Origin: Lentimicrobium saccharophilum
GTDB lineage: Bacteria; Bacteroidota; Bacteroidia; Bacteroidales; Lentimicrobiaceae
Direction of reading: 5' to 3'
DNA: 64,000 nt
Assembly (NCBI RefSeq): GCF_001192835.1
Contig: NZ_DF968182.1
Coordinates: forward strand, 2,327,113 to 2,391,112
The position numbers and the translations under genes are program-made. Shown in pieces: positions 1 through 9,408 of this stretch (the first letter of the stretch is position 1; every line of letters begins with the position of its first letter). The notes under the pieces were generated by a model that searched no databases, was not told where the DNA came from, and was given only the letters and a program-made list of their open reading frames with translations.

Positions 1-163
1 TTTCAGATTTCGTGACCGGAAGATATAAAAGCTCCTAAAACAGCCCCTTTCGGGTAGCTGATTTCTTACCCGGAATGCAACATATCAACATTTAAGGCGT
101 TCTCCAATGGGTTACCGGAAAACAATCATTCCTGAAACCTTATTGCTTGAAAATATCTATCCT

Positions 164-772
164 ATGCCTGCAAAAACAATTATTTTCGACTTCGGCGGCG
201 TACTTGTCGACTGGAACCCCCGCTACCTTTACAAAAAAATCTTCTCCTCCGAAACCGAAATGGAATGGTTCCTTTCAAATGTCTGCACCCCTGAATGGAA
301 TCAGGCCATGGATGCCGGAAAACCCTTTGCCGTAGGTATTGCAGAACTGTGTGAGCAGTTTCCCGGAGGGGAAGCGCAGATCCATGCTTATTATGATCGC
401 TGGCCCGAAATGCTGGGCGGTGAAATAACCTCCAGCGTCGGAATATTGTCTGAACTAAAAGCCAGCGGTTTCCGCATCTATGGCCTTACCAACTGGTCGG
501 CCGAAACGATCCCATTAGCTTACAGCCGCTTCGGTTTTTTTCAGCAACTGGATGGCATCGTGGTCTCGGGCGAAGAAAAAGTGATCAAGCCCGATCCGGA
601 AATATTCAGGATACTGTTAAAGCGCTATCACCTGAAACCGGAGGATTGTATCTTTATTGATGATAATCCTGAAAACATTACTGTTGCCAGTGAATTAAGT
701 ATAGATTCCATACACTTCACTGATCCTGAAATGCTTTTAAATGAATTAAGAAAAAGAGGCGTTTTATCCTGA
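164..772 (+). CDS. HAD-superfamily (subclass IA) hydrolase
   Basis: A cytoplasmic HAD phosphatase of 202 residues; the substrate cannot be told from sequence. All four HAD motifs are visible: motif I with nucleophile Asp in IIFDFGGVLVDW near residue 9, motif II in GLTNWS, motif III Lys in VIKPDPEIF, and motif IV in CIFIDDNPENI. The cap lies between motifs I and II, as in subclass IA (YihX/epoxide-hydrolase-like phosphatases). I start it at the ATG at 164 because family members begin a few residues before motif I; an upstream in-frame ATG at 107, with AAGG before it, would add 19 residues without homology. The DUF1697 gene follows 11 bases after the stop, so the two are probably co-transcribed. 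Confidence 0.88.
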   Translation: MPAKTIIFDFGGVLVDWNPRYLYKKIFSSETEMEWFLSNVCTPEWNQAMDAGKPFAVGIAELCEQFPGGEAQIHAYYDRWPEMLGGEITSSVGILSELKASGFRIYGLTNWSAETIPLAYSRFGFFQQLDGIVVSGEEKVIKPDPEIFRILLKRYHLKPEDCIFIDDNPENITVASELSIDSIHFTDPEMLLNELRKRGVLS

Positions 773-783
773 AAGGATTGTGC

Positions 784-1317
784 ATGAAGAGATACATTGC
801 GCTGCTCCGCGGCATCAACGTCGGCGGAAAAAACCCGATACGCATGGCTGACCTGACAGCAGTGTTTGCCGAAGCCGGTTTCAGGGATGTAAAAACGTAC
901 ATTCAAAGCGGTAACATTGTTTTTGAATCGCAACCTGAAAGTGAACCTGTGTTGTCTGAGATTATCAGCAATCGTATCAGCAGCCGGTTCGGGCTGACTG
1001 TTCCGGTGCTGGTATTTTCCAGGGGGCGGCTTCAGCAGATTTATAATCAGAATCCGTTTCTGACTGCCGACGGGTTTGATCACAAGCACCTCTGCATTAC
1101 CCTGCTTTCCGGCATTCCGGAACTTTCCACAATTGCTCCGCTAAACGGAGAGGATTTTTATCCCGAGCGCTTCCACGTTATCGGGGACGCCGTTTATCTG
1201 TATTGCCCGCACGGATATGGAAAAACCAGGCTCACCAATACTTTCTGGGAAAAGAAAACGGGATTGACGGCCACATCCAGAAATCTGCAAACCATTCAAA
1301 AGCTCTGCACCTTATAA
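784..1317 (+). CDS. DUF1697 family protein
   Basis: A 177-residue cytoplasmic protein of the DUF1697 family, recognised by its N-terminal signature RYIALLRGINVGGKN, the following IQSGNIVF segment and a C-terminal KTRLTNTFWEK...TSRNLQT stretch. The family has structures but no established biochemical function, so none is claimed. The ATG at 784 is chosen because AAAGG lies 8-12 bases upstream and the family starts directly with M-x-R-Y-I-A-L-L-R-G; a TTG two codons upstream is less likely. It is the second gene of a probable pair with the HAD hydrolase and is followed by a hairpin shared with the convergent metallopeptidase gene. Confidence 0.88.
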   Translation: MKRYIALLRGINVGGKNPIRMADLTAVFAEAGFRDVKTYIQSGNIVFESQPESEPVLSEIISNRISSRFGLTVPVLVFSRGRLQQIYNQNPFLTADGFDHKHLCITLLSGIPELSTIAPLNGEDFYPERFHVIGDAVYLYCPHGYGKTRLTNTFWEKKTGLTATSRNLQTIQKLCTL

Positions 1318-1338
1318 ATAAATGGCTGAATAAAGCAA

Positions 1339-1364
1339 AGCCGGCACTGATTTTTATGCCGGCT
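1339..1364. terminator. Hairpin between convergent genes, probable bidirectional terminator
   Basis: An 8-bp perfect stem AGCCGGCA/TGCCGGCT encloses a 10-base T-rich loop. It lies between the DUF1697 stop and the metallopeptidase stop, which face each other. No long T-run follows on either strand, so intrinsic termination is likely but not certain. Confidence 0.5.
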
Positions 1365-1404
1365 ATGCCAATGAATTCCTTTTCAGGGTATTGAACCCGG
1401 GGAA

Positions 1405-2082
1405 TTAATCCCTGCGTCCCATGTAGATCATAATATAGTAGAGCAGGGTAGCCAGTGAGGCCAGTGCGGCTACAACGTAGGTATAGGCAGCAAGGCGCAA
1501 TGCCTCCTGTGCCTTGGGAAGTGTAGCGGGTGAAGCAATCCCGCTGCCGTCGAGCCAGGCAATGGCACGGCGGCTGGCGTCAAGCTCCACCGGAAGGGTG
1601 ATAAAGCTGAAGAGCGTGGTAAGCGCAAACAGCACGATACCGGCCAGAAGCAGCCCGGGAAAAGTATTTACCAGCAGGATGCCGGCCAACAGCACCCACT
1701 GCACCCAGTTGGAGGCAAAACTTACCACCGGCACCAGTTTTGAACGCATCATCAGCCAGGCGTAGGCGGTAGCATGCTGCACGGCATGGCCGCACTCGTG
1801 TGCCGCTACGGCTGCGGCTGAAATGCTGCGGCCATGGTACACATCCGGACTCAGATTGACCGTTTTGGTCATGGGATTGTAATGATCGGAGAGTTCGCCC
1901 TGTACAGAAACTACCTGCACATCGTCCACCCCGCTTTCGCGCAGCATTTTCTCCGCGATCTCCCGGCCGCTCAATCCGTAATTAACAGGGATTTTACTGT
2001 ACTCCCTGAACCTGGATTTCAACCTGGCGCCAACAGCCCAACTGATAAGCATAAAGACGCCGAATATTAACAGGTAACCCAT
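1405..2082 (-). CDS. YugP-type neutral zinc metallopeptidase (Zn_peptidase_2 family)
   Basis: A 225-residue membrane-bound zinc metallopeptidase. The HECGH zinc motif (His-Glu-x-x-His) is at residues 95-99. A helix with PVELDASRRA further on probably supplies the third ligand. The N-terminus (residues 2-18) and two stretches after the motif are hydrophobic, so the active site sits next to the membrane, as in the YugP/PF04298 family. The physiological substrate of this family is unknown. I start at the ATG at 2082, preceded on the minus strand by a purine-rich AAAGAAAGAAAA; a longer reading to 2175 adds a charged, unrelated segment. It converges with the DUF1697 gene. Confidence 0.88.
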   Translation of the reverse strand: MGYLLIFGVFMLISWAVGARLKSRFREYSKIPVNYGLSGREIAEKMLRESGVDDVQVVSVQGELSDHYNPMTKTVNLSPDVYHGRSISAAAVAAHECGHAVQHATAYAWLMMRSKLVPVVSFASNWVQWVLLAGILLVNTFPGLLLAGIVLFALTTLFSFITLPVELDASRRAIAWLDGSGIASPATLPKAQEALRLAAYTYVVAALASLATLLYYIMIYMGRRD

Positions 2083-2335
2083 TTTTCTTTCTTTATTGGT
2101 TTGTTTTATCTGATCAAAAAGTCTGCCACATCCCCTGGTTGTCAGAATGGCAGGTTTTCTAACTCCTGAGTACAAGAACTCATATTATTCCGGGGATATC
2201 TGAACTAAAGCATGGAATTGATAATCCGCAGGCTGGCAGATCTGAAAGCGCCAGCCAGCCTCTCCGCACAGTTTTATGGCAAACCGCCTTTCCCGCACTC
2301 TTCTACCATCCTTTTTCAATGGTTTGGAATCACGC

Positions 2336-2869
2336 CTAACCAATGGGCTCTATTGAAGGATCGTGCCAGCTGGCATACATGGTATAGCTTTTGGATATCC
2401 GGTTCACCTGACCTTCGAGGAGTTTGGTGTCGATGGATTTGATTTTTTTCGCGGGGATACCTGCATATACACTGCCCGATTCCACAACGGTGCCCTGCGA
2501 TACCACCGCACCGGCAGCGATAATGGAATTGCTTTCCACCACCACATCATCCATAACGATGGCGCCCATGCCTATCAACACATTGTCGTTGATGGTACAG
2601 CCATGAACAATGGCATTGTGGGCGATGGAAACATTGTTACCGATATTCACCGGCGACTTCTGGTAGGTGCAATGGATCACCGCGCCATCCTGAATATTGA
2701 CATTATTTCCGATTTTGATGTAATGCACATCCCCGCGCACCACCGCGTTGAACCACACGCTGCAGTTGTCGCCCATTTCCACTTCGCCGACCACGGTAGC
2801 GTTTTCAGCAAAAAAGCAGTTTTTTCCGATTTTGGGGTGAATTCCTTTCACCGCTCTTATTAAAGCCAT
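2336..2869 (-). CDS. Gamma-class carbonic anhydrase-like hexapeptide-repeat protein
   Basis: A 177-residue left-handed beta-helix protein of the gamma-carbonic anhydrase/YrdA/PaaY group. Isoleucine/valine-rich hexapeptide repeats run through residues ~15-140. The three zinc-ligand histidines of Cam-type enzymes have counterparts here, one in GAVIHC and two in SIAHNAIVHG, so metal binding is likely. Whether it hydrates CO2 is not shown, since many relatives have no detectable activity. The ATG at 2869 matches the family start (M-A-L-I). A possible small gene ends one base before it, which would couple translation to nadB. The same-strand order nadB, small ORF, this gene suggests an operon. Confidence 0.88.
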   Translation of the reverse strand: MALIRAVKGIHPKIGKNCFFAENATVVGEVEMGDNCSVWFNAVVRGDVHYIKIGNNVNIQDGAVIHCTYQKSPVNIGNNVSIAHNAIVHGCTINDNVLIGMGAIVMDDVVVESNSIIAAGAVVSQGTVVESGSVYAGIPAKKIKSIDTKLLEGQVNRISKSYTMYASWHDPSIEPIG

Positions 2870-2870
2870 T

Positions 2871-2990
2871 TCAGTAATCTTTATGTTCAATAATTTCCCG
2901 GTTGATGATGTTCCGGCATTTGCCGGTAAACCACAGGTACAGGGCCAACCCTCGCGGATCGTTCAACTCAATTAACCCCCGGCCGGTCAT
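2871..2990 (-). CDS. Possible 39-residue small protein between nadB and gamma-carbonic anhydrase
   Basis: An ATG-started reading frame of 39 codons begins 5 bases after the nadB stop. Its TGA is followed by a single A and then the ATG of the carbonic anhydrase gene. The predicted peptide begins MTGRGLIEL and has a hydrophobic middle (LALYLWF), then a basic stretch (KCRNIINREII) and a polar end. I do not recognise a family. The tight spacing on both sides is the main argument that it is translated. Against it are its shortness and the lack of a clear ribosome binding site beyond A-rich ACAAA. It could be a real micro-protein or a leader coupling the flanking genes. Confidence 0.4.
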   Translation of the reverse strand: MTGRGLIELNDPRGLALYLWFTGKCRNIINREIIEHKDY

Positions 2991-2995
2991 TTTGT

Positions 2996-4567
2996 TTATG
3001 ATCCGTATTGCCTCGGGTAATCGATGGAATGGTGCAACCCCCGGCTTTCCTTGCGGTCAATGGCCATTTGAATGATCAGCCCCGCTACCGTTATCATATT
3101 CCGCAGTTCGCAGATCTTTTCGGTGAGCACGGATTTTTCATAGAGGTCCTCCGTCTCTTCCTGAAGTATCTGTAAACGGTCAAGCGCGCGTTTCAGCCTG
3201 AGGTTGGAACGGACAATGCCCACGTAATTGGTCATGATTCCCTGCAACTCCTTCAGTGATTGGGTAATCAGGATCATCTCCTCGTTAAAGACAGTTCCCT
3301 TGGCATCCCAATCGGGGATCTCATTCAAAAATTTACTTGTTTTTGCAAGCCCGGCGGCATGCTGCGCTGCCCGGTGCGAGAATACCAGAGATTCCAGCAG
3401 TGAGTTGGACGCCAGGCGGTTGGCTCCGTGCAAGCCTGTAGAAGCGCATTCGCCCGATGCATAGAGGTGATGGATGTTGCTTCTTCCAAACTCATCCACC
3501 TTAATGCCTCCGCAGGTATAATGGGCCGCCGGCACCACCGGGATCATATCCCTGGTCATGTCAATACCGATGCTCAGGCACTTGGCATAAATCGCCGGGA
3601 AATGCCCCAGAATCTGCTGCATATCCAGGTGCCGGGCATCCAGGCAGACATAATCATCTCCACTGATTTTCAGTTCATTGTCAATAGCCCTGGCCACGAT
3701 ATCACGGGGAGCCAGCGACAATCTGGCATCGTATTTCTGCATAAACTCCTTCCCCTGCCGGGTTTTCAATACCGCACCGGAGCCCCGCAATGCTTCCGTG
3801 ATCAGAAAAGAAGGCTTTTCGGCAGGATTAAAGAGGGAAGTGGGATGAAACTGAATAAACTCCATTTTATCCACTTCTCCTTTTGCCCTTCGAACCATGG
3901 CGATGCCATCGCCGGTTGCTACCGGCGGGTTGGTGGTGGTTGCATACACATTACCGGCCCCTCCGGTGGCAAGCATGGTTGTTTTTGCCAGAATGGTAAT
4001 GATCTGATGGTTGGCCTTATTCAATGCGTAGGCTCCGTAGCAATCAATTTCCCTGGCATTTTTCTCCACCTCTTCGCCAAGGTGGTGCTGGGTAAGCAGG
4101 TCAATGGCAAAATGATTTTCCAGAATTTCGATGTTCCTGTTTTCCCTTACCCGCTGCAACAAAATATTTTCTATCTCCGCCCCGGTCTGATCCTTGTGGT
4201 GCAGCACCCTGAATTCCGAATGTCCGCCCTCTTTGGCCAGATCGTACTTGCCGGCAGGATTTTTATCAAAAGCGACCCCCCAGTCGATCAGCTCCTTTAC
4301 CCTTTCGGTAGATTCGGTGATGGTAATCCGCACGATTTCAGGATCGCTCAGTTCGTCCCCGGCAATCATGGTATCACGGATGTGCTTTTCGTATGTATCC
4401 GGCGTGTACATTACGGCCGCAATACCGCCCTGGGCATAGCGTGTCGCACTTTCCACGGCTTCTCCTTTTGTCACTATGCAAACCTTGCCGAAAGGAGCTA
4501 CCTTCAGGGCGTAACTGAGACCTGCAATGCCGGTTCCTATCACCAGAAAATCTACTTTTTTTCGCAT
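2996..4567 (-). CDS. nadB: L-aspartate oxidase
   Basis: A flavoenzyme of 523 residues that oxidises L-aspartate to iminoaspartate, the first step of de novo NAD synthesis; NadA and NadC are not in the window. Visible features are the N-terminal FAD dinucleotide motif GTGIAG (residues ~11-16), the RYAQGGIAA loop, the substrate/FAD segment EFIQFHPTSL, and the C-terminal FAD motif ASGECASTGLHGANRLASNS, all typical of NadB rather than of succinate dehydrogenase SdhA. The length matches the family. A -7-like TAATTTTG lies at 4588-4595, about 20 bases upstream on the minus strand, without a clear -33 element. Downstream are the micro-ORF and the carbonic anhydrase. Confidence 0.96.
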   Translation of the reverse strand: MRKKVDFLVIGTGIAGLSYALKVAPFGKVCIVTKGEAVESATRYAQGGIAAVMYTPDTYEKHIRDTMIAGDELSDPEIVRITITESTERVKELIDWGVAFDKNPAGKYDLAKEGGHSEFRVLHHKDQTGAEIENILLQRVRENRNIEILENHFAIDLLTQHHLGEEVEKNAREIDCYGAYALNKANHQIITILAKTTMLATGGAGNVYATTTNPPVATGDGIAMVRRAKGEVDKMEFIQFHPTSLFNPAEKPSFLITEALRGSGAVLKTRQGKEFMQKYDARLSLAPRDIVARAIDNELKISGDDYVCLDARHLDMQQILGHFPAIYAKCLSIGIDMTRDMIPVVPAAHYTCGGIKVDEFGRSNIHHLYASGECASTGLHGANRLASNSLLESLVFSHRAAQHAAGLAKTSKFLNEIPDWDAKGTVFNEEMILITQSLKELQGIMTNYVGIVRSNLRLKRALDRLQILQEETEDLYEKSVLTEKICELRNMITVAGLIIQMAIDRKESRGLHHSIDYPRQYGS

Positions 4568-4721
4568 GACGCCAAATTTTCAGGCATCAAAATTACTATT
4601 TAAACCAGTGAGAATGGGGAATATCTTCTTAAATTCATCACATACGCCGGGGCAATCCGGTACTGCTATCCACCTTGGGGGGGTAGAAGTAATTCAGAGC
4701 GTGACCATAAGCATAAAAAAA

Positions 4722-5999
4722 TCAAATCTGCAACAGAGCCTGTACCGGTTCAGTGCCGTCGAAAAGCATTCTTTCGGGATTTTCAAGCATCTCTTTAATT
4801 TTCACAAGGAAACCAACCGACTCGCGTCCGTCGATTACCCGGTGGTCGTACGAAAGGGCCACATACATCATGGGGGCGATCACAACCTGTCCTTCCACGG
4901 CTATGGGACGCTCAACGATATTATGCATTCCAAGGATGGCACTCTGCGGAGGATTGAGAATGGGGGTTGACATCATGGAGCCGAAAACACCTCCGTTGGT
5001 GATGGTAAAGGTGCCGCCGCTCATCTCTTCCAGGGTGATTTTGTTGTCGCGGGCTTTAACGGCAAGCTCCTTGATCTTCTTCTCGATCTCCGCCAGGCTT
5101 AGACTTTCGGCATTGCGTATCACCGGCACCACCAGGCCTTTGGGCGCGCTCACAGCGATGCCGATATCGGCATAATCATGAAAGATCATCTCATCCCCGT
5201 CAATCATGGCATTTACCTGGGGATAATGCTTCAGTGCAATGGTGACAGCTTTGGTAAACAACGACATAAATCCCAGGGAAACGTCATGTTTCTTTTTAAA
5301 AGTTTCGTTGTATTTCTTCCTGAGATCCATGATACGGCTCATATTCACCTCGTTGAAAGTGGTAAGCATGGCGGTTTCGTTTTTCACGGAAACCAGCCGC
5401 TGGGCAAGCTTTTGCCTGAGGGTGCTCATTTTCTTCCGCTCGGTGCTGCGCGTGCCGCCCCAGGTGGTTTCCGCTGAAGAAGCAACAGCTTGCGGAGGTC
5501 CGGCGGAAGCCACCTCCTCCACATCGGCTTTACCGATCCGGATGCGGCCGATATAATCCAGAATATCTTTTTCCGAAACATTCCTCTCTTTCATAACTTT
5601 ACGTGCCAGCGGAGAAATATGCAGGTGATGCTCTCCGGCGGAAGCGGGGGCATCTTCAGTCTTTACCTCAGGTTTTTCATCAGCCTTGTTGTCTGATCCC
5701 GGTTTGCCAGCGGGTTCCGGTTCTGATTTTGATGAGGGTACCGGAGCTGCAGCAGGTCTTGCAACGGAAGTGTCAATCTGTGCTACAACTGAACCTACTT
5801 TAATGGTTTCACCTGCCTGCACCAGAATTTTAATAATGCCCTCTTCTGATGCATTAATGGTCAGGGTAGCCTTATCCGAGTCAATTTCAGCTATTTCGGC
5901 GTCTCTTTCCACAAAATCGCCATCATTCACCAACCACGATGCCAGTTGAACTTCAGAGATAGATTCACCCGGGCTGGGCACTTTTACTTCAATCATCAT
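4722..5999 (-). CDS. sucB: 2-oxoglutarate dehydrogenase E2, dihydrolipoyllysine succinyltransferase
   Basis: The E2 core of the 2-oxoglutarate dehydrogenase complex, which transfers succinyl groups from E1 to CoA in the TCA cycle. Domains in order are a lipoyl domain (residues ~2-78, lipoyl Lys43 in IDSDKATL), a Pro/Ala/Glu/Lys-rich linker, an E1/E3-binding domain (~124-160, [12 protein letters not shown]), and the acyltransferase domain (~190-425) with the catalytic His386 and Asp390 in DHRVIDGR. The 425-residue length is normal. The start is ATGATG at 5999/5996. It follows sucA by 11 bases, so the two form an operon; the E3 (lpd) gene is not in the window. Succinyl rather than acetyl specificity is inferred mainly from the sucA partner. 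Confidence 0.95.
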   Translation of the reverse strand: MMIEVKVPSPGESISEVQLASWLVNDGDFVERDAEIAEIDSDKATLTINASEEGIIKILVQAGETIKVGSVVAQIDTSVARPAAAPVPSSKSEPEPAGKPGSDNKADEKPEVKTEDAPASAGEHHLHISPLARKVMKERNVSEKDILDYIGRIRIGKADVEEVASAGPPQAVASSAETTWGGTRSTERKKMSTLRQKLAQRLVSVKNETAMLTTFNEVNMSRIMDLRKKYNETFKKKHDVSLGFMSLFTKAVTIALKHYPQVNAMIDGDEMIFHDYADIGIAVSAPKGLVVPVIRNAESLSLAEIEKKIKELAVKARDNKITLEEMSGGTFTITNGGVFGSMMSTPILNPPQSAILGMHNIVERPIAVEGQVVIAPMMYVALSYDHRVIDGRESVGFLVKIKEMLENPERMLFDGTEPVQALLQI

Positions 6000-6010
6000 T
6001 TCAGTATCTT

Positions 6011-8806
6011 TTATTCTGTTTTTGCTGTTTCAGAAACAAATGACCACTCATGCGGGGCGCAAACCATTTTACAGATCAGGTTTGCGTTGGGGCAGGTACA
6101 TTCCCCGAACGATTTCTCAACAATTTTGCGTTGCCTGAGGGCATGCAGTCTGGGCGAACCCGTGGCAGGACTTCCGCTTTCGGGGCGCGCAACAAGCAGT
6201 ATATCCGTTTCCTTGAAATTTCGCAGTATAAACGACCAGGCCCCCATATTGGCAGGCTCTTCCTGCGCCCATACATGCCTCTCGGCCCCGGGATACCGGG
6301 CAAGTACCTCTTTTACCTGTTCATTGGGGAAGGGATATAACTGTTCAATCCTTATAATCGCTTCATGAGTGCCACGTTTCGCGCGCTCATCAATCAGGTC
6401 GTAATACAGTTTTCCGCTGGTAAAAATCACCCTTTTTACCTTCGCGGGGTCTGCCGTTTCATCATCAATCACTTCGCGGAAGCCTCCCCTGCTCAGTTCT
6501 TTAAGGTCCGAAACACAGGCCGGATGCCGCAGCAGGCTTTTCGGGGTAAAAACTATCAGGGGTTTGCGGAATGGCCGCCTGATCTGCCGCCTCAGCAAAT
6601 GGAAAAAGTTTGCCGGAGTAGTACAGTTTACAACCTGCATGTTGTTATCGGCGCAGAGTGAAAGGAACCGCTCTATTCTGCCGCTCGAGTGCTCAGGCCC
6701 CTGCCCTTCGTAACCATGCGGAAGGAAAAGCACCAGATCGCTCATCACCCGCCATTTATCTTCCGCGCTGCTCAGATACTGATCAATAATAATCTGCGCT
6801 CCGTTGAAAAAATCGCCGAACTGGGCTTCCCAGATGGTGAGGGTATAAGGGGAAGAGAGTGAATAACCGTACTCGAATCCCAGTACCCCGTATTCCGACA
6901 GGGGTGAGTTGTAAACTTCAAAAGAGGCCTGTGCCGGATCGATGTGGCTGAGCGGGGTATAGCGCTCTTCGCTGTCTTCGAGGGTCAGCACGGCATGGCG
7001 GTGTGAGAAGGTTCCGCGCTGAGAATCCTGACCGCTTAACCGCACCGGCACCCCTTCATTCAGTAATGAAGCATAACCCAGGAGCTCGCCCATTGCCCAG
7101 TCGAGTTTACCGCCCGGAGCCAGCATGGCTTTGCGGTCGTTCATCAGCTTTACCAGCTTGCGGTTGAAAGCCTTGCCTTCAGGCAGGGAGGTGATTCTCT
7201 CTCCAAGCTTCTGAAGCACTTCCATGTCGATCCCGGTAACCGGCGACCGGTTAAAATCTTCGCTGACTGCCACCCTGATATTGCCCCAGGTAGGCCCGAG
7301 GAAAGGGGTAACTTTAGACTTTTCGGCTTTGTTTGACTCGGCAAGGTGAGCTTCAAAAATATCGTTGACTTCTTTTTCAATGGCCAGGGCATCATCGGCC
7401 GTAATCAGCCCTTCGGCAATCAGTTTTTCGACGTAAAGCTGCCGTACGTCGGGATGTTTCTCGATGGCTTTATACAGCACCGGCTGGGTAAAACGGGGCT
7501 CATCCCCCTCGTTGTGTCCGTAGCGGCGGTACCCGAGCAGATCGATAAACACATCCTTGTCGAATTTTTCACGGAACTCCATGGCCAGTTCAATGGCATA
7601 CACCACGGCTTCGGCATCATCGGCGTTCACATGGAAGATCGGCGACTGCACTATCTTGGCTACGTCAGTACAATAGATACTGCTGCGCCCTTCAAGGTAA
7701 TTAGTGGTAAAGCCCACCTGATTGTTCACTACCAGGTGTACCGTCCCTCCGGTGCGGTATCCGGGAAGCTCCGACATCTGAATCATCTCATACACCACTC
7801 CCTGTCCTGCAATGGATGCGTCTCCATGGATGATAATTGGCACCACCTTATCCGTATCCCCTTTATAGACCTGATCGATCCTTGCCCTGGCAATGCCGGA
7901 AACCACCGGGCCGACGGTTTCGAGGTGCGAAGGGTTGGGAGCCAGTGTCAGATCTACGGTTTTTCCCGCGTGGGTAGGCCGCTGAAGCGTTGCCCCCAGA
8001 TGATATTTGACATCTCCGAGCACGAACTCATCATCAAATTCCTTATTCGAAAATTCGTTGAAAATATCTTTGTAAGGCTTGCCCATGATATTGGCCAGCA
8101 CATTCAGTCTGCCGCGGTGGGGCATGCCGATCAGAAACTCGTTGGCCCCCAGTGCGGCGCCCTTTTCGATGATGGCATCCAGCGCGGGGATCAGCGATTC
8201 GCCTCCTTCGAGGGAAAAACGCTTCTGCCCGGGAAAGCGTTTGTGCAGGAACTTTTCGAAAAATACGGCCTCGCTGAGTTTACGCAGAATGGTCATTTTC
8301 ACCGCCTTGCCAAACCGGGGTTCATTCCGATGCGACTCCATCCGCTGCAACAGCCACCGGTAAACTTCCTCGTTGCGGATATAGGCAAACTCCACACCAA
8401 CCGACTGACAATAGGTCTTTTCGAGGTGTGCGATGATCTTTGAAAGCGGTGCAGGGCCGATTCCTATTTCATTCCCGGCCTGGTATGTTTTGTTCAGATC
8501 CTCTTTTGAAAGTCCGAAATTTTCAGGAGCCAGGGCGGGACTATATTTCCGGCGCGTACGGACAGGATTGGTGAGGGTGAACAGGTGCCCGCGCTGCCGG
8601 TAACCGTTAATAAGATTGATTACTTTAAATTCGCCGGGGACAGTTAACTGATCCGAACCCATTTGGTAATTTTTCCTTGCAAACTCAAATCCTTCGAAAA
8701 ACCGCTGCCAACCCTGATCCACCGAAGCAGGATCACTCAGATATTGATGGTATTGCTGTTCTATAAAATCGCCTTCCGCATTCGACAGGTAGGAAAATTT
8801 ATCCAT
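6011..8806 (-). CDS. sucA: 2-oxoglutarate dehydrogenase E1 component
   Basis: A thiamine-diphosphate-dependent decarboxylase of 931 residues that feeds succinyl groups to the E2 lipoyl arm. The N-terminal E2-interaction segment (residues ~2-45, with [20 protein letters not shown]) is intact. The active-site region holds [14 protein letters not shown] and the TPP motif from [10 protein letters not shown] to NNQVGFTT (~325-365). The transketolase-like C-terminal half carries [15 protein letters not shown] and [15 protein letters not shown], all as in OdhA/SucA. I start at the ATG at 8806, where homology begins; the frame stays open to 8878 but that stretch looks like 5' untranslated DNA and lies just below a strong promoter. 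It is the first gene of sucA-sucB. Confidence 0.96.
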   Translation of the reverse strand: MDKFSYLSNAEGDFIEQQYHQYLSDPASVDQGWQRFFEGFEFARKNYQMGSDQLTVPGEFKVINLINGYRQRGHLFTLTNPVRTRRKYSPALAPENFGLSKEDLNKTYQAGNEIGIGPAPLSKIIAHLEKTYCQSVGVEFAYIRNEEVYRWLLQRMESHRNEPRFGKAVKMTILRKLSEAVFFEKFLHKRFPGQKRFSLEGGESLIPALDAIIEKGAALGANEFLIGMPHRGRLNVLANIMGKPYKDIFNEFSNKEFDDEFVLGDVKYHLGATLQRPTHAGKTVDLTLAPNPSHLETVGPVVSGIARARIDQVYKGDTDKVVPIIIHGDASIAGQGVVYEMIQMSELPGYRTGGTVHLVVNNQVGFTTNYLEGRSSIYCTDVAKIVQSPIFHVNADDAEAVVYAIELAMEFREKFDKDVFIDLLGYRRYGHNEGDEPRFTQPVLYKAIEKHPDVRQLYVEKLIAEGLITADDALAIEKEVNDIFEAHLAESNKAEKSKVTPFLGPTWGNIRVAVSEDFNRSPVTGIDMEVLQKLGERITSLPEGKAFNRKLVKLMNDRKAMLAPGGKLDWAMGELLGYASLLNEGVPVRLSGQDSQRGTFSHRHAVLTLEDSEERYTPLSHIDPAQASFEVYNSPLSEYGVLGFEYGYSLSSPYTLTIWEAQFGDFFNGAQIIIDQYLSSAEDKWRVMSDLVLFLPHGYEGQGPEHSSGRIERFLSLCADNNMQVVNCTTPANFFHLLRRQIRRPFRKPLIVFTPKSLLRHPACVSDLKELSRGGFREVIDDETADPAKVKRVIFTSGKLYYDLIDERAKRGTHEAIIRIEQLYPFPNEQVKEVLARYPGAERHVWAQEEPANMGAWSFILRNFKETDILLVARPESGSPATGSPRLHALRQRKIVEKSFGECTCPNANLICKMVCAPHEWSFVSETAKTE

Positions 8807-8875
8807 GATGACAAATCGTTGGTGCACACAGTGCAAAGTTATTGTTTCAGGCCTTTTTGTAAGCCCGGAGTTAAA

Positions 8876-8906
8876 CAAATATACTTAAATAAAGTTTTCC
8901 GTCAAA
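8876..8906 (-). promoter_or_regulatory. Bacteroidota-type promoter of sucAB
   Basis: On the minus strand, TTTG (8906-8903) is followed by 19 bases and then TATATTTG (8883-8876). This is a full match to the phylum's -33/-7 consensus TTTG-N19/20-TAnnTTTG. It leaves a leader of about 65 bases before the sucA ATG at 8806 and lies just downstream of the ferredoxin terminator, so sucAB looks independently transcribed. Confidence 0.7.
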
Positions 8907-8913
8907 TAGCAAT

Positions 8914-8939
8914 AAAAAAGCCTGCCACGAATGACAGGC
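8914..8939 (-). terminator. Intrinsic terminator of the ferredoxin gene
   Basis: Read on the minus strand, GCCTGTCA-TTCG-TGGCAGGC forms an 8-bp stem (one G-U pair) closed by a UUCG tetraloop, followed by six Ts. It sits 25 bases after the ferredoxin stop and before the sucAB promoter. Confidence 0.85.
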
Positions 8940-8963
8940 CCATACAATTTTGCTGATTACTGC

Positions 8964-9131
8964 TTATGCAGGATGAATAGCTTCCACCGGACATACATCG
9001 GCGCATGATCCACAATCGGTGCAAACATCCGGGTCAATCTTATAGATATCGCCTTCCGAGATAGCATCAACGGGACATTCATCAATGCAGGTGCCGCAAG
9101 CGGTGCAGTCATCTGAAATTACGTAAGCCAT
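8964..9131 (-). CDS. 2[4Fe-4S] bacterial-type ferredoxin
   Basis: A 55-residue ferredoxin. Two classical cluster motifs are visible, CTACGTCIDECP and CTDCGSCADVCP, each C-x2-C-x2-C-x3-C-P, in a pseudo-symmetric fold like clostridial ferredoxin. It starts with MAYVISDDC and ends with EAIHPA. It is transcribed divergently from korAB and would be the natural electron acceptor for that 2-oxoglutarate:ferredoxin oxidoreductase; that partnership is inferred from position, not shown. A -7-like TATATTTG lies at 9183-9176 and an intrinsic terminator follows, so it appears to be a single-gene transcript. Confidence 0.95.
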   Translation of the reverse strand: MAYVISDDCTACGTCIDECPVDAISEGDIYKIDPDVCTDCGSCADVCPVEAIHPA

Positions 9132-9175
9132 GGCTGTATTTTTTAGTTAATGATTTTGGTGTGATCTTCCGGCTG

Positions 9176-9183
9176 CAAATATA
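9176..9183 (-). promoter_or_regulatory. -7 element (TAnnTTTG) of the ferredoxin gene
   Basis: TATATTTG on the minus strand, about 45 bases before the ferredoxin ATG. No TTTG occurs at the 19-21-base distance (only TTAA-like sequence), so only half of the consensus is present. Confidence 0.4.
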
Positions 9184-9345
9184 TACCTAAATCCGTCAAA
9201 ATTAATTAACATCCCCTATTTTTAAAGCTTCTAAATAGGAATGAATTGGATGCGTATATTATAATATTGTATTTCAGCTTTTTACAACTTTTTTGTATTG
9301 AATCAAATCGCATAAGCCTAGATTAATAATTTTTCCTGCATGCTT

Positions 9346-9377
9346 TCTGTGCAAAGACCATAAATAATATAACTTTG
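9346..9377 (+). promoter_or_regulatory. Promoter of korAB
   Basis: TCTG (9346-9349, one mismatch to TTTG), a 20-base spacer, then TAACTTTG (9370-9377). Transcription would begin about 25 bases before the korA ATG. The ferredoxin promoter lies ~165 bases away, facing the other direction. Confidence 0.6.
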
Positions 9378-9408
9378 CCGCCTGAAGCAAATCAACCTCC
9401 TTATAATC

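Noticed and set aside
2212-2442. 76-codon plus-strand frame upstream of the metallopeptidase
   Set aside because: It overlaps the 3' end of the carbonic anhydrase gene on the other strand and has no family resemblance.
2363-2863. 166-codon open frame on the plus strand
   Set aside because: Mirror frame of the hexapeptide-repeat gene; its histidine-rich product reflects codon bias of the real gene.
3428-4603. 391-codon open frame on the plus strand
   Set aside because: It lies antisense to nadB, whose family motifs are unambiguous; the antisense product has no recognisable domain.
4677-4683. Run of seven Gs as a possible phase-variable tract
   Set aside because: It lies in an intergenic spacer without a nearby start, and is too short and isolated to argue for slippage control.
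7346-8443. 365-codon open frame on the plus strand
   Set aside because: Antisense to sucA, with no domain resemblance; long antisense frames are expected opposite conserved GC-rich genes.
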